Part shown: positions 8,930 through 19,206 of the stretch, piece after piece
Numbering within the stretch: position 1 is the stretch's first letter
How the letters are laid out: the number at the start of each line of letters is the position of its first letter
Assembly: GCA_007134775.1 (NCBI GenBank)
Contig: SLKC01000090.1
Span: forward strand, 1-41,833
Source of the DNA: Ectothiorhodospiraceae bacterium
GTDB taxonomy: Bacteria; Pseudomonadota; Gammaproteobacteria; XJ16; Halofilaceae
Length of the DNA stretch: 41,833 nucleotides
Direction: 5' to 3'
Program-made: the position numbers and the translations under genes
Notes under the pieces: model-generated
The model's input: the letters and a program-made list of their open reading frames with translations, nothing else
Database searches by the model: none
What the model was told of the DNA's origin: nothing

Positions 8930-9207
8930 TGCTCACCTCCCGGCGGTTCCTCGCCCATCTTGTAGAACGCCTTGAACTCGTAGGTCTGCGTGTCGCGGAT
9001 CGCGTTGAACCAGCGCCGACAGCCGGCGGTATGCACCCAACGCTCGCGGTGTGATCCGCGCGGGTTCGTGCGCATGAACAGATAATCCGCCCACTCGGCA
9101 TCGGATAGGGCATCCGGATCTTCCGGGCGCTTGATGTGGGCCTCACCGCCGTAGCCGAACTCGCTCTCATCACGCCAGCCGCACCACGGACACTTGATGT
9201 AAAGCAT
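8926..9207 (-). CDS. soxD: Sarcosine oxidase delta subunit
   Basis: The 93-residue protein matches SoxD, the zinc-binding delta subunit. The expected zinc ligands are visible: Cys6 and Cys9 (CPWCG) together with His59 and Cys63 (HTAGC). The ATG at 9205-9207 is preceded by an AGGGAG site and gives the typical MLYI-CPWCG N-terminus; an upstream in-frame ATG would add 16 residues overlapping soxB and is less likely. It is translationally coupled to soxA by a four-base overlap and lies 13 bases after soxB. Confidence 0.96.
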   Translation of the reverse strand: MLYIKCPWCGWRDESEFGYGGEAHIKRPEDPDALSDAEWADYLFMRTNPRGSHRERWVHTAGCRRWFNAIRDTQTYEFKAFYKMGEEPPGGEQ

Positions 9208-9220
9208 CGGTGGATCTCCC

Positions 9221-10477
9221 TCAGTGCGCGACGCCGGCGGCGCCGTGTTCGTCAATCACCGCCCCGGTTTCGAAGCGCTTCAGACTGTAGGCCTCGTTGA
9301 GCGGGTGCGGCTCATCATTGGCGATCGTGTGCGCGAAGCACCAACCCGATCCCAGCGTCGACTTCCAGCCACCGGTCCCCCAGCCGCAGTTGAAGTACAG
9401 CCCCTGGACCGGCGTCTTCGTGACCAGCGGCGATGCGTCCGGACAGGTATCGACACAGCCGGCCCAGTGGCGCAGTAGCCGCAGCCGGCTGACGATCGGG
9501 TAGAGCTCGACCAGCGCGGCCAACTGCTCCTCGATCACGTGCAGCGAGCCCTTGTGGCCATAGCCGTTGTACTTGTCGATGCCCGCGCCGATGACCAGCT
9601 CGCCCTTGTCCGACTGGCTGATGTAGACATGTACCGCACCCGACATCACCACGGTGTCGATGACGGGCTTGATCGGTTCGGACACCAGCGCCTGCAGCGG
9701 ATGCGATTCGATGGGCAGGCGCAGATCGGCCATCGAGGCGATTACCCCGGAGTTGCCCGAAGTCACCGCGCCGATCTTGCCGGTCTCGATATAGCCCCGG
9801 GTCGTCTCAACGCCGACCACGCGACCATTCTCGCGGCGGATACCCGTGACCTCGCACTGTTGGATGACGTCGATACCGTACTCGTCGCAGGCCCGCGCCA
9901 TGCCCCAGGCCAAGGCATCGTGGCGGGCAATGCCACCGCGTGGCTGGAACGAGGCACCAAGGACGGGGAAGCGGGTATTGGTCTCGGAGATATTGATAAT
10001 CGGGACCTTCTCCTTGACCTGCTGCGCATTGAGCACGACGCCATCGACCCCATTGAGCCGGTTCGCGTTCACGCGGCGCTCAATGGTGCGCATGTCCTGG
10101 AGGTTGTGGCCAAGATTGAGCACACCGCGCTGGCTCAGCATCATGTTGAAGTTCACCTCATGCGTGATGTCCTCCCACAGCTTGAGGCCAAGTTCGTAGA
10201 TGCCGGCTGACGCAGTCCACAGATAGTTCGAACGAATGATGGTGGTATTGCGCCCGGTATTACCACCACCGATCCACGCCTTCTCGAGCACGGCGATGTT
10301 GCGCATGCCATGCTCCTTGGCCAGGTAGTAAGCCGTCGACAGGCCGTGACCACCACCGCCGATGATGACAACGTCGTATTTCTTCTTCGGCTCGGGGCTG
10401 CGCCAGGCGCGCCACCAGTTCTCATGGTGGCCGATCGCGTTGCGCGCCAGGCTGAAAATCGAATACTTCTTCTTCAT
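9221..10477 (-). CDS. soxB: Sarcosine oxidase beta subunit
   Basis: The 418-residue flavoprotein subunit has the FAD-binding GGGGHG motif (40-45) in its N-terminal Rossmann fold, followed by [16 protein letters not shown], a signature of SoxB and related DAO-family oxidases. A His in the RHDALAWG segment (about residue 186) lies where the covalent-FMN histidine is expected in heterotetrameric sarcosine oxidases; this assignment is by pattern, not alignment. The C-terminal [15 protein letters not shown] contributes to the FAD site. It oxidises sarcosine at the flavin site, with methylene transfer completed in SoxA. It follows glyA by 100 bases, and the ATG start gives the usual MKKKYS N-terminus. 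Confidence 0.97.
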   Translation of the reverse strand: MKKKYSIFSLARNAIGHHENWWRAWRSPEPKKKYDVVIIGGGGHGLSTAYYLAKEHGMRNIAVLEKAWIGGGNTGRNTTIIRSNYLWTASAGIYELGLKLWEDITHEVNFNMMLSQRGVLNLGHNLQDMRTIERRVNANRLNGVDGVVLNAQQVKEKVPIINISETNTRFPVLGASFQPRGGIARHDALAWGMARACDEYGIDVIQQCEVTGIRRENGRVVGVETTRGYIETGKIGAVTSGNSGVIASMADLRLPIESHPLQALVSEPIKPVIDTVVMSGAVHVYISQSDKGELVIGAGIDKYNGYGHKGSLHVIEEQLAALVELYPIVSRLRLLRHWAGCVDTCPDASPLVTKTPVQGLYFNCGWGTGGWKSTLGSGWCFAHTIANDEPHPLNEAYSLKRFETGAVIDEHGAAGVAH

Positions 10478-10577
10478 TGCGGTCTGCCCCCTGGGTCAGG
10501 GTTGAGATTGCGGCCTGCGCGAGCGCATTCCGGCCCGGACCACGCGCGTTGGCCCGGGCCAGCGACTCCCAGCCTTC

Positions 10578-11831
10578 TCAGTCGCCGTATACGGGGAAAC
10601 GGCTGCAGAGGTCGCGCACCTTGTCACGTGTCGCATCGATCACCGACTCGTTGTGGATATCCTCGACGATATCGCTGATCCAGTGGGCGATCTGCTGGAA
10701 CTCCTCAGCCCCGAAGCCACGCGTGGTGCCCGCCGGCGTCCCGATCCGCAGACCGCTGGTGACAAAGGGTGGCTGCGGGTCATTGGGTATGGCGTTCTTG
10801 TTGACCGTGATATGTGCGCGCCCCAGGGCCGCGTCGGCATCCTTTCCGGTCACATTCTTCGGCGTGAGATCGAGCAGGAACAGGTGGTTGTCGGTGCCGC
10901 CGGAGACGATCTGCAGACCACGCTCCTTGAAGGTCTCGGCCATCGCCTTGGCGTTGTCGACCACCCGCTGCTGGTACTCGCGGAACTCCGGCTGCAGCGC
11001 CTCCTTGAACGCGACCGCCTTCGCCGCGATGACGTGCATCAGTGGGCCACCCTGCATGCCAGGGAATACCGCCGAATTGACCTTCTTCGCCAGTTCGTTG
11101 TCGCGCGAGAGGATCACGCCACTGCGCGGGCCGCGCGGTGACTTGTGCGTGGTGGAGGTCACGATGTCGGCATGCGGCACCGGGTTGGGATAGACGCCGC
11201 CCGCAACGAGCCCCGCTACATGGGCCATGTCGACCATGTAGTAGGCACCCACCTCGTCGGCGATGTCGCGGAATCGCGCCCAGTCGACCACCCGCGAATA
11301 GGCGGAGAAGCCGGCAATGATCAGCTTTGGCTGGTGTTTGCGGGCGAGTTCGGCGACCTCTTCGTAATCGATCTCGCCGGTCTCTTCATCGATGCCGTAC
11401 TGCACGGCGTGATAGTTGCGACCGGAGAAGTTCACGCTCGCGCCGTGAGTGAGATGGCCGCCGTGGGCCAGACTCATGCCCAGGATCGTGTCCCCCGCGT
11501 TCAACAGCGCCAGGAAGACCGCAGCGTTCGCCTGCGCACCGGAGTGGGGCTGGACGTTCGCATACTCCGCGCCCCAAAGCTCCTTTGCGCGCTCGATCGC
11601 CAGCTCTTCGGCAATATCGACGAACTCGCAGCCGCCGTAGTAGCGCTTGCCGGGATAGCCTTCGGCATACTTGTTCGTCAGGACCGACCCCTGGGCCTCG
11701 AGGACCCGCGGGCTGGCGTAGTTCTCGGATGCGATGAGTTCGATGTGCTCCTCTTGGCGACGGCGCTCGGACTCGATCGCCTGATGGAGCTCGTCGTCGA
11801 ACCCAGCGATGGTGTCATTCTTGCTGAACAT
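10578..11831 (-). CDS. glyA: Serine hydroxymethyltransferase
   Basis: The 417-residue PLP enzyme interconverts serine plus THF with glycine plus 5,10-methylene-THF. The PLP lysine is K230 in [12 protein letters not shown]; the usual gammaproteobacterial form is TTHKTLRGPRGG, so the loop next to the lysine is slightly diverged. [17 protein letters not shown] and the DMAHVAGL block are all present. The ATG at 11831 has a GGGAGGAG site four bases upstream. As first gene of the glyA-soxBDAG-fhs group it can turn the glycine and methylene-THF made by sarcosine oxidase into serine. The genome may hold a second glyA, since sox-linked copies are often paralogues, but that is not visible here. A leader of about 160 bases precedes it. 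Confidence 0.97.
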   Translation of the reverse strand: MFSKNDTIAGFDDELHQAIESERRRQEEHIELIASENYASPRVLEAQGSVLTNKYAEGYPGKRYYGGCEFVDIAEELAIERAKELWGAEYANVQPHSGAQANAAVFLALLNAGDTILGMSLAHGGHLTHGASVNFSGRNYHAVQYGIDEETGEIDYEEVAELARKHQPKLIIAGFSAYSRVVDWARFRDIADEVGAYYMVDMAHVAGLVAGGVYPNPVPHADIVTSTTHKSPRGPRSGVILSRDNELAKKVNSAVFPGMQGGPLMHVIAAKAVAFKEALQPEFREYQQRVVDNAKAMAETFKERGLQIVSGGTDNHLFLLDLTPKNVTGKDADAALGRAHITVNKNAIPNDPQPPFVTSGLRIGTPAGTTRGFGAEEFQQIAHWISDIVEDIHNESVIDATRDKVRDLCSRFPVYGD

Positions 11832-12189
11832 GCACTCCTCCCGCGGAACGGGGCAGCGGCACCCCGTGCATCGTGTAGACCTCGCTGCCGCCAGCGCTAT
11901 GACGCCGGCAGGCGGGGCGTGGCCGGCATGCCCTCGCCACTGCCGGTACCTGTACCGGACCGACTGTGGGGACGTGGCGGCGGCCGCGCCGCAAGCCGCA
12001 CATTATACGAGCCAGGTCCGACAGCTTACAGCGCCGATGCGGCATAACTTGCCCTGCCACGACGCGGCCTTGCCCTGTGGCGACCGCCCCCCGTTCAACC
12101 CGAATTCCGGGTCATACGAACGGCCTGCACGAGCCCACACACGAGCGCTCATTGGCCGGTGTCGCCCCAGTCTGCGCTATACTGGCCCA
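11832..12189. promoter_or_regulatory. Divergent glyA/pyrC intergenic region with long glyA leader
   Basis: This 358-base gap between glyA (minus) and pyrC (plus) holds a minus-strand TATAAT at 12002-12007, implying a glyA transcript start near 11995 and a leader of roughly 160 bases. The leader contains an inverted repeat CCGGTAC-CT-GTACCGG at 11943-11958, which could be a hairpin or an operator. A second 6-bp stem (11848-11853 with 11862-11867) lies just before the ribosome site, and there is a possible ten-codon ORF starting with ATGCCGGCC on the minus strand. No known glycine, THF or SAM riboswitch core was recognised. On the pyrC side only a -10-like element close to the start codon is visible. 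Confidence 0.5.
12178..12183 (+). promoter_or_regulatory. TATACT -10 element placed for a leaderless pyrC transcript
   Basis: TATACT ends six bases before the pyrC ATG at 12190, so transcription would start at or next to the start codon. No Shine-Dalgarno sequence precedes the ATG. There is no convincing -35 at 16-18 bases (TTGGCC at 12152-12157 is 20 bases away), so this is tentative. Confidence 0.4.
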
Positions 12190-13524
12190 ATGAGCGACAT
12201 CCGTATTACCAATGCCCGCATGGTCAATGAGGGCGTCGTCAGCGAGGCCGATCTACGCGTCCGGGACGGCCGCATCGACGCGATTGCCCCGCAGCTCGAC
12301 GCCCGCGCCGGCGAGACGCACATCGACGCCGCAGGCCGTTACCTGCTGCCTGGCCTCATCGACGACCAGGTCCATTTCCGTGAGCCGGGACTCGAGCACA
12401 AGGCCGATATCGCCACCGAATCCGCGGCCGCGACCGCCGGCGGCGTGACCTCCTTTTTCGAGATGCCGAACACCCGTCCCCCAACGGTGACGGCTGCCGC
12501 CCTCGCGGACAAGTACGCCCGCGCTGCCGGCCGTGCGCGGGCCAATTACGGGTTTTTCTTCGGTGCCAGCCGCGACAACGCCGCCGAGCTGGCAGCGCTC
12601 GACCCGCGCAGCACACCCGGGATCAAGGTGTTCATGGGGGCTTCGACCGGCGACATGCTCGTCGACGAACCGGCCGTTCTCAAGGACATCTTCTCGCGAG
12701 CGACGCTGCCCGTCGTCACCCACTGCGAGGACACGCCGACGATCGAGGCGAATGCCGCCGCCTGGCGGGCGCGCCACGGCGATGAGTTGGCGGCGCACCA
12801 CCACCCGGAGATCCGCAGCGCCGACGCCTGCTGGCAATCGAGCCAACTCGCCGTTGATCTAGCGCGCAAGCACGGCACGCAGCTGCATATCCTGCACATC
12901 TCGACCGCGCGCGAACTCGAGCTGTTCAGCCCAGGGCCGATGCAGGGCAAGCAGATCACCGCGGAGGCCTGCATCCACCACCTCTCGTTCGACGACCGCG
13001 ACTACGCCTCGCTGGGCAATCGGATCAAGTGCAACCCCGCGATCAAGAGCGCCGAGGACCGCGCCGCCCTACTCGCGGGCGTGCGTGAGGGCCGGATCGA
13101 CATCCTCGCCACCGATCATGCCCCGCACACCCGCGCAGAGAAAGAGCAGCCCTATCTGCAAGCGCCCGCGGGGCTGCCGCTCGTGCAGGACCTGCTGCCC
13201 GCACTACTCGAACTCGTCGCCCGCGGCGAGCTCACGATCGAACAGGTCGTGGAGAAGGCGTGCCACAACGTCGCCGAGCGCTTCGCCGTAGCCGGGCGCG
13301 GGTTTCTGCGCGAGGGTTACTGCGCCGATCTTGTACTCGCCGACCCCGCTGCGACCACCGATGTCGATGACGCCCACGCCCTGTCGAAGTGCGGCTGGTC
13401 TCCGTTCGCCGGGCGCTCACTGCGCGGCCGCGTCGATCTGACCGTCGTTAATGGCGAGATCGTCTGGCGCGACGGCGCCCTCACCGGTGCCATTCCGGGC
13501 GAGCGCCTGTGCTTTGACCGTTGA
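12190..13524 (+). CDS. pyrC: Dihydroorotase
   Basis: The 444-residue amidohydrolase converts carbamoyl-aspartate to dihydroorotate in pyrimidine synthesis. It has the class-I-like architecture: DDQVHFREPG at 58-67, IKVFMGAST with the candidate metal-bridging Lys, THCED, HISTA, the TDHAPH block with the catalytic Asp, and GxxLP near the C-terminal third. The first His of the usual DxHxHxR metal motif is Gln60. I recall DDQVHFREPG forms in other proteobacterial and Bacteroidetes dihydroorotases, so this is probably a recognised subclass rather than a broken enzyme. The frame is open far upstream, but the ATG at 12190 gives the normal N-terminus. It heads a plus-strand run with hisI and cysS. 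Confidence 0.92.
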   Translation: MSDIRITNARMVNEGVVSEADLRVRDGRIDAIAPQLDARAGETHIDAAGRYLLPGLIDDQVHFREPGLEHKADIATESAAATAGGVTSFFEMPNTRPPTVTAAALADKYARAAGRARANYGFFFGASRDNAAELAALDPRSTPGIKVFMGASTGDMLVDEPAVLKDIFSRATLPVVTHCEDTPTIEANAAAWRARHGDELAAHHHPEIRSADACWQSSQLAVDLARKHGTQLHILHISTARELELFSPGPMQGKQITAEACIHHLSFDDRDYASLGNRIKCNPAIKSAEDRAALLAGVREGRIDILATDHAPHTRAEKEQPYLQAPAGLPLVQDLLPALLELVARGELTIEQVVEKACHNVAERFAVAGRGFLREGYCADLVLADPAATTDVDDAHALSKCGWSPFAGRSLRGRVDLTVVNGEIVWRDGALTGAIPGERLCFDR

Positions 13525-13581
13525 TATCGAAACCGGCCTCCCCAATGCACGTACGCTTGCACGCTCGGGTACCATCGCGGC

Positions 13582-14025
13582 ATGAGTGAATTTCGTGATA
13601 TCGAGGATGCACCCGCCGGCACCCGGCATCCGTGGTCGGAGCTGCGCGGGCGGCTACGGCACTCCGCCGACGGCCTGCTGCCGGCGATTGCCCAACAGCA
13701 CGACACGGGCGAGGTCCTGATGCTCGCCTGGATGAACGACGCCGCTCTCGACGAGACACTGAACACGGGGCGCGTCTGCTACTGGTCGCGCTCGCGCGGC
13801 CGGCTCTGGCGCAAGGGCGAGTCCTCAGGCCAGATCCAATACCTGGTCGAGGCACGCATCGACTGTGATGGCGACACACTGCTGCTGCAGGTCGACCAGC
13901 GCGGACCCGCATGCCATACGGGCCGGCGGAGTTGTTTCTTCCACCGCATCGACGGCGATGCCGTCACCATCACCGCGGACCCGCTGGCCGATCCGGGCGC
14001 CCTCTACGGCTCGGACCGAAACTGA
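13582..14025 (+). CDS. hisI: Phosphoribosyl-AMP cyclohydrolase
   Basis: The 147-residue cytoplasmic enzyme opens the purine ring of phosphoribosyl-AMP in the third step of histidine synthesis. It carries the family blocks EVLMLAWMN, YWSRSRGRLWRKGESSG, and DCDGDTLLLQVDQ followed by GPACHTGRRSCF, which supplies the zinc cysteines and the Asp residues for magnesium. There is no HisE domain, so it is the monofunctional form; the last residues are variable. It lies 57 bases after pyrC and 24 bases before cysS, away from any other his gene. A TACCAT ending six bases before the ATG resembles a -10 placed for a leaderless start. Confidence 0.95.
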   Translation: MSEFRDIEDAPAGTRHPWSELRGRLRHSADGLLPAIAQQHDTGEVLMLAWMNDAALDETLNTGRVCYWSRSRGRLWRKGESSGQIQYLVEARIDCDGDTLLLQVDQRGPACHTGRRSCFFHRIDGDAVTITADPLADPGALYGSDRN

Positions 14026-14049
14026 CAACTTCTTGAGGCAAGAGCGCCG

Positions 14050-15452
<1,403 letters not shown>

Positions 15453-15456
<4 letters not shown>

Positions 15457-15725
15457 CGCGTCTGCTACTCGCGCTACTGCGTGGCTATCGCTATCTGATC
15501 AGTCCGTTCACGCCACCGCGCTGCCGTTTCTTCCCGACCTGCTCGTGCTACGCCGAGGAAGCGCTACGTCGCCACGGCCTGTTACGCGGGGGCTGGCTCG
15601 CGCTGCGGCGCATCGCCCGCTGCCATCCGCTTCACCCCGGCGGCTACGATCCCGTTCCCGGAAGCGATTCATCCGACACCCGCGCTGGCACGGCGCGTCG
15701 CGCCCAACGCGAGCAGCAACTCTAG
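15453..15725 (+). CDS. yidD: Membrane protein insertion efficiency factor YidD
   Basis: This 90-residue protein has the YidD core: [20 protein letters not shown] followed by [29 protein letters not shown] and a HPGGYDPVP ending. YidD assists YidC-dependent membrane insertion at the inner membrane through an N-terminal amphipathic helix. The start overlaps the cysS stop (ATGA). The gene is normally between rnpA and yidC near dnaA, so its place behind cysS is unusual. A short polar extension after the core brings it to the upper end of family length. Confidence 0.93.
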
Positions 15726-15741
15726 GCTGTTGCAGAAATGC

Positions 15742-15771
15742 GTCGAGCGTTCGCTACCACGAACGCTCGAC
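15742..15771 (+). terminator. Perfect hairpin after yidD, possible terminator
   Basis: A 12-bp perfect inverted repeat (15742-15753 with 15760-15771) with a six-base loop lies 17 bases after the yidD stop. No T tract follows. It probably marks the end of the cysS-yidD transcript or stabilises its 3' end. The remainder of 15772-15913 shows nothing else I can support. Confidence 0.5.
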
Positions 15772-15913
15772 CTGACCGCTCGGCAGCGGCATCAGCCGGC
15801 CGGCGATGCGGACGACACCCCCGGGGCGGTGGCCTTGACAGGCCGAAGCACTGCCGCGGAGACTGCGGTCGCGGCGATTTGCGCATCCCGCCCGACGACA
15901 CCCCTGGAGTCCC

Positions 15914-16378
15914 ATGGCCATCTCGACCTGGCAGATCTGGCTACTGATCGGGCTCCTGCTCGCGGCCGCCGAGCTGATGGGCGCCTCGTTCATTCTGGTC
16001 GCTCTCGGCGTGACCGCCTTCGTGGTGGCCCTCGCCACGGCACTCTACCCCGGAATGAGTGTGCCGGCGCAACTGCTGCTGTTCGCTGCGACCGGTCTGG
16101 CCCTCGTGCCCGGCTTCGTCTACCAGTTCCGCCGCTGGCACCGCTCGCGCGCCAGTACCATGGCGGGCGAAGCGGGCGGTGACGCAAGCCCGACCCTCGC
16201 GGTCGAGACCGACGGCCGACGCCCCGGGGTGCGTCTGCACGGGGATTTCTTCCCCGCCGAGGCACGCGACGGCGGCGAGCTCGTCGTCGGCGAGCACGTG
16301 CGCATCCACCACTTCGAGGGCATCACGGCCCGGGTCACGCGCGTCGACACCACCGCAGGCGACGACCCACCCCCTTAA
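15914..16378 (+). CDS. NfeD family membrane protein
   Basis: The 154-residue protein starts with hydrophobic helices (about 6-75) and ends in a soluble beta-rich OB-fold type domain (VRLHGDFFPAEARDGGELVVGEHVRI), the architecture of short NfeD proteins. These act with SPFH/slipin proteins in the membrane. Here the partner gene follows at once: the SPFH gene starts 27 bases after the stop (or immediately, if the upstream ATG is used). A CTGGAG ribosome site precedes the ATG. No ClpP-like serine protease domain is present, so it is the short form. Confidence 0.85.
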   Translation: MAISTWQIWLLIGLLLAAAELMGASFILVALGVTAFVVALATALYPGMSVPAQLLLFAATGLALVPGFVYQFRRWHRSRASTMAGEAGGDASPTLAVETDGRRPGVRLHGDFFPAEARDGGELVVGEHVRIHHFEGITARVTRVDTTAGDDPPP

Positions 16379-16405
16379 ATGCCCGTTTATGGAGAGACCG
16401 CGCTG

Positions 16406-17401
16406 ATGGAAGATCAGATCCCCGCTGGACTCATACTCGCCGTCATTATCGCGATCATCGCGATCATCTTCCTGGTCAAGGGCTTTGTCATTGTCCAGCA
16501 GAGCCAGGCGATGGTGATCGAACGCCTCGGCAGCTACCTGCGCACGCTCGACCCCGGGGTCAACTGGATTATCCCCTTCATCGATCGCCCGCGGCCGATC
16601 AAACTGCGCCGCTACACCGGTGATGGCTCGGCACCGAGCATCGACATGACCCGGCGCATCGACCGGCGCGAGACCGTGATGGACTTCCCCTCGCAGCCGA
16701 TGATCACCTCGGACAACGTCACCATCGCCGTCAACGGCGCCATCTACTACCAGATCATCGATCCGCATCGGGCCGTCTATCAGGTCGAGGATTTCGGCAA
16801 TGCCATGGAGGTGTTGGCGAAGACCTCGCTGCGCTCGCTGGTGGGAACAATGGAGCTTGATCGCATCTTCGAAAGCCGTGACGAGATCAACGAGCGCCTC
16901 GCCCAGGTCATGGACGAGGCCGGCAACAAGTGGGGCATCAAGGTCACGCGCGTCGAAATCCAGGACATCGACATCCCCGACGAGGTCGAACAGGCGATGC
17001 GGGCGCAGATGACCGCCGAGCGCAACCGGCGCGCGATGGTCACCGAGGCCAACGGCAAGCGCGAATCCGAGATCGCGATCGCCGAGGGCGAAAAGCAGGC
17101 CGCGGTGCTCAAGGCGCAAGGCGACAAGGAGGCCTCGATCCTCCGGGCCCAGGGCGAGAAGGAGGCGATCGAGACCGTCCTGCAGGCGACCGAGGGCGGC
17201 GAACTGCAAGCGCGCGACGTGGTCAACTATCTGGTCGCCCTGCAGTACATGAAGACCCTCCCCGACATCGCCCAGCAAGGCGACCGCGTGTTCCTGCCGC
17301 TCGAGGCGAGCAGCATGCTGGGCTCGATCGGCGGTATCAGCGAACTGCTGCAGGGAGTCGGACGTACGGGCGGCGCTGCCGGTCCCGTGCGGGGTGCGTG
17401 A
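16406..17401 (+). CDS. SPFH/stomatin-family membrane protein (QmcA-like)
   Basis: The product (331 residues) has an N-terminal membrane helix (about 8-26), an SPFH/Band 7 domain (GYLR-type segment at about 40 through the IQDIDIPDEVEQAMRAQMTAER motif) and a coiled-coil-forming EA-repeat region with repeated EGEKQA and AQGEKEA units. It closely resembles QmcA and slipins that scaffold membrane microdomains. The ATG at 16406 has a GGAGAG site nine bases upstream; an in-frame ATG at 16379 would add nine residues and has no good ribosome site. It is paired with the NfeD gene just before it. Confidence 0.9.
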   Translation: MEDQIPAGLILAVIIAIIAIIFLVKGFVIVQQSQAMVIERLGSYLRTLDPGVNWIIPFIDRPRPIKLRRYTGDGSAPSIDMTRRIDRRETVMDFPSQPMITSDNVTIAVNGAIYYQIIDPHRAVYQVEDFGNAMEVLAKTSLRSLVGTMELDRIFESRDEINERLAQVMDEAGNKWGIKVTRVEIQDIDIPDEVEQAMRAQMTAERNRRAMVTEANGKRESEIAIAEGEKQAAVLKAQGDKEASILRAQGEKEAIETVLQATEGGELQARDVVNYLVALQYMKTLPDIAQQGDRVFLPLEASSMLGSIGGISELLQGVGRTGGAAGPVRGA

Positions 17402-17476
17402 CCCGCGCCGGCCGGCGATGGCAACGGGTGGGGCGCGACCACCGCCCTCCCGAGCCAGGGGTCACGTATTCGGCAC

Positions 17477-19039
17477 TCACAGCTGCGACTCGACCGGCAG
17501 GATGCGGGCGACCCAGGCGACGATCCGGCGCCAGAAGCCGGCCTTGGGCTCCAGGGCATGGACCTCGCCGGTATCATCGACCCACTGCAACAGCCCCGCG
17601 TCGCTGCGCTCGACTCGATAGGCCAGCGCCGGATTCGTCGACGCGCGGTAGAGCGCCTGAACCTGGCCTACGATGCGTGCATCGGCGATGAACACGCCGA
17701 GTTCGGTATTGATGTTGGCCGAGCGCGGATCAATGTTGAACGAGCCGATGAAGACCTCCTGATCGTCGAGGATCTGGGCCTTGCTGTGCAGGCTTGCACG
17801 CGCGCCTGCGTTACCGAACGCCCCGTTCACCGCCGCAGCCCGGGACCAGGCGGTAGGACGCAGTTCGTGCAGTGTCACGCCCCCGTCGAGCAGCGCATGA
17901 CGGCGCCGCGCGTAGCCACCATGGGCGAAGGCGACATCGGTCGCCGCCAGTGAATTCGTCAGTACACCCACATCGACGCCCTGGCGTGAGAGTTCACCGA
18001 GCATTCGCACGCCCTCGGCACCGGGGACGAAGTAGGGCGAGATCAGGATCAGCTCCTCTTCGACCTGCGCATAACGCTGGGCCAGAGCCTGCACCACACC
18101 GGCCTCGGTACGCCCGTCGCCATACGCCTTGGCGGGTGCGTCCACAACCAGTTCCGCGGCACTCGTCCAGACATAGGCACCCCGATCGAGGGGCCCGCGC
18201 TCGTACGGATTGGCGGGAGGATGGGGTCCCACGGCCGTCAGGTGCGTCCCCGCCGGTCGCTCTCTCCCATCGGTGTTGAGCGCTCCGCTCTGCGCGGCGT
18301 CCCCGGCGAAGCGGGCAAGCTTCTGCACGGGGACCGCTGCGGGCGAGCGCCAGTATTCAGCGAAGGACTGGCCGACCTCGAACGCCAGTGGCCCGGCGAT
18401 GGCGAGATCGAGATCGGTGAAATTGAACGCGCCGCCTGCATTGAAGTATTCGTCGGCTATGTTACGCCCGCCGATGATGGCGAGCCGATCATCCACGATC
18501 CACGACTTGTTGTGCATGCGATGATTGACTGGGTCGCTACGCACGACGAACTCGATCCCCATGCGCAGCAGCCCCGCGCGCGTATGGAAGGGATTGAACG
18601 ACCGGATCCCGATGTTGGGGTGGTCCGCCAGCGGCGCGAGCAGGGCTTCGTTGCCGCGGACGTGCATGTCATCGATCAGGATCTCGACCTGGACCCCGCG
18701 CTCCGCCGCCGCAAGCAGTTCCGCCAGCAGCATCCGCCCGACGACATCGTCCCGCCACATGAAGTACTGCACGGAGATCCGTTCCGATGCCTTGCGCAGC
18801 GAGCGCACACGCCACTCCAGCGCCGCATCCCCATCCACCAGCAGACGGAAGCCCGAAGCGTCCGCGTTCGTCGTCTCCGGGGATCCATCGAGCCATGCCG
18901 CCAGCAGCCCATCCGCGGCAGGCTCCCTCTCCCCGGGATTGCCGGCGGGATCGCTCATCTGGCGGACCGGCGAGCAGGCAGTCAGCACCACCATCGTGAC
19001 CGCGATCAGCCCGCTAACCGCAACGCCTGCACGTCTCAT
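17477..19039 (-). CDS. Phospholipase D-family lipoprotein (cardiolipin-synthase-like)
   Basis: The 520-residue protein begins with a lipoprotein signal ending in LTAC (Cys22), so it is probably lipid-anchored in the periplasm. Two HKD motifs are complete: HNKSWIVDD at 176-184 (H176, K178, D183) and HSKAQILDD near residue 415. This is the two-motif phospholipase D superfamily; the closest common relatives are ClsC/YmdC-type cardiolipin synthases, which move phosphatidyl groups between phospholipids. ClsC is not usually a lipoprotein, so the reaction and location may differ. It stands alone, convergent with the SPFH gene and followed upstream by tRNA-Glu. The start at 19039 is an ATG with a weak AGAGGGCGAG site. 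Confidence 0.85.
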   Translation of the reverse strand: MRRAGVAVSGLIAVTMVVLTACSPVRQMSDPAGNPGEREPAADGLLAAWLDGSPETTNADASGFRLLVDGDAALEWRVRSLRKASERISVQYFMWRDDVVGRMLLAELLAAAERGVQVEILIDDMHVRGNEALLAPLADHPNIGIRSFNPFHTRAGLLRMGIEFVVRSDPVNHRMHNKSWIVDDRLAIIGGRNIADEYFNAGGAFNFTDLDLAIAGPLAFEVGQSFAEYWRSPAAVPVQKLARFAGDAAQSGALNTDGRERPAGTHLTAVGPHPPANPYERGPLDRGAYVWTSAAELVVDAPAKAYGDGRTEAGVVQALAQRYAQVEEELILISPYFVPGAEGVRMLGELSRQGVDVGVLTNSLAATDVAFAHGGYARRRHALLDGGVTLHELRPTAWSRAAAVNGAFGNAGARASLHSKAQILDDQEVFIGSFNIDPRSANINTELGVFIADARIVGQVQALYRASTNPALAYRVERSDAGLLQWVDDTGEVHALEPKAGFWRRIVAWVARILPVESQL

Positions 19040-19206
19040 CCGTGCGCTCGCCCTCTGGCTTCCCCCACTGCGCCCACCATCCTAGCGCAGAGCCGGCGCT
19101 GTACCGAGTGCCGCGCACCCAATAGCGGCAAACGGGCGCTACTACGCGCCGCGTTCGCCGTCCTGGCAGCGCACGCGCTGACACGGCGCTTCGGGCCTCA
19201 TTACGC

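Noticed and set aside
10532-10560. Seven-base stem between glyA and soxB as a terminator
   Set aside because: It has a 15-base loop, is short and has no T tract. The genes are expected to be co-transcribed.
11815-12060. 81-codon minus-strand frame upstream of glyA
   Set aside because: It begins upstream of the inferred glyA promoter, overlaps the glyA start, has Arg-rich random composition and no ribosome site.
15721-15771. Insertion-sequence remnant suggested by a GGCTGTTGCAGA stretch beside the hairpin
   Set aside because: There is no transposase fragment, no second end and no target duplication, so it is more likely just the yidD 3' hairpin region.
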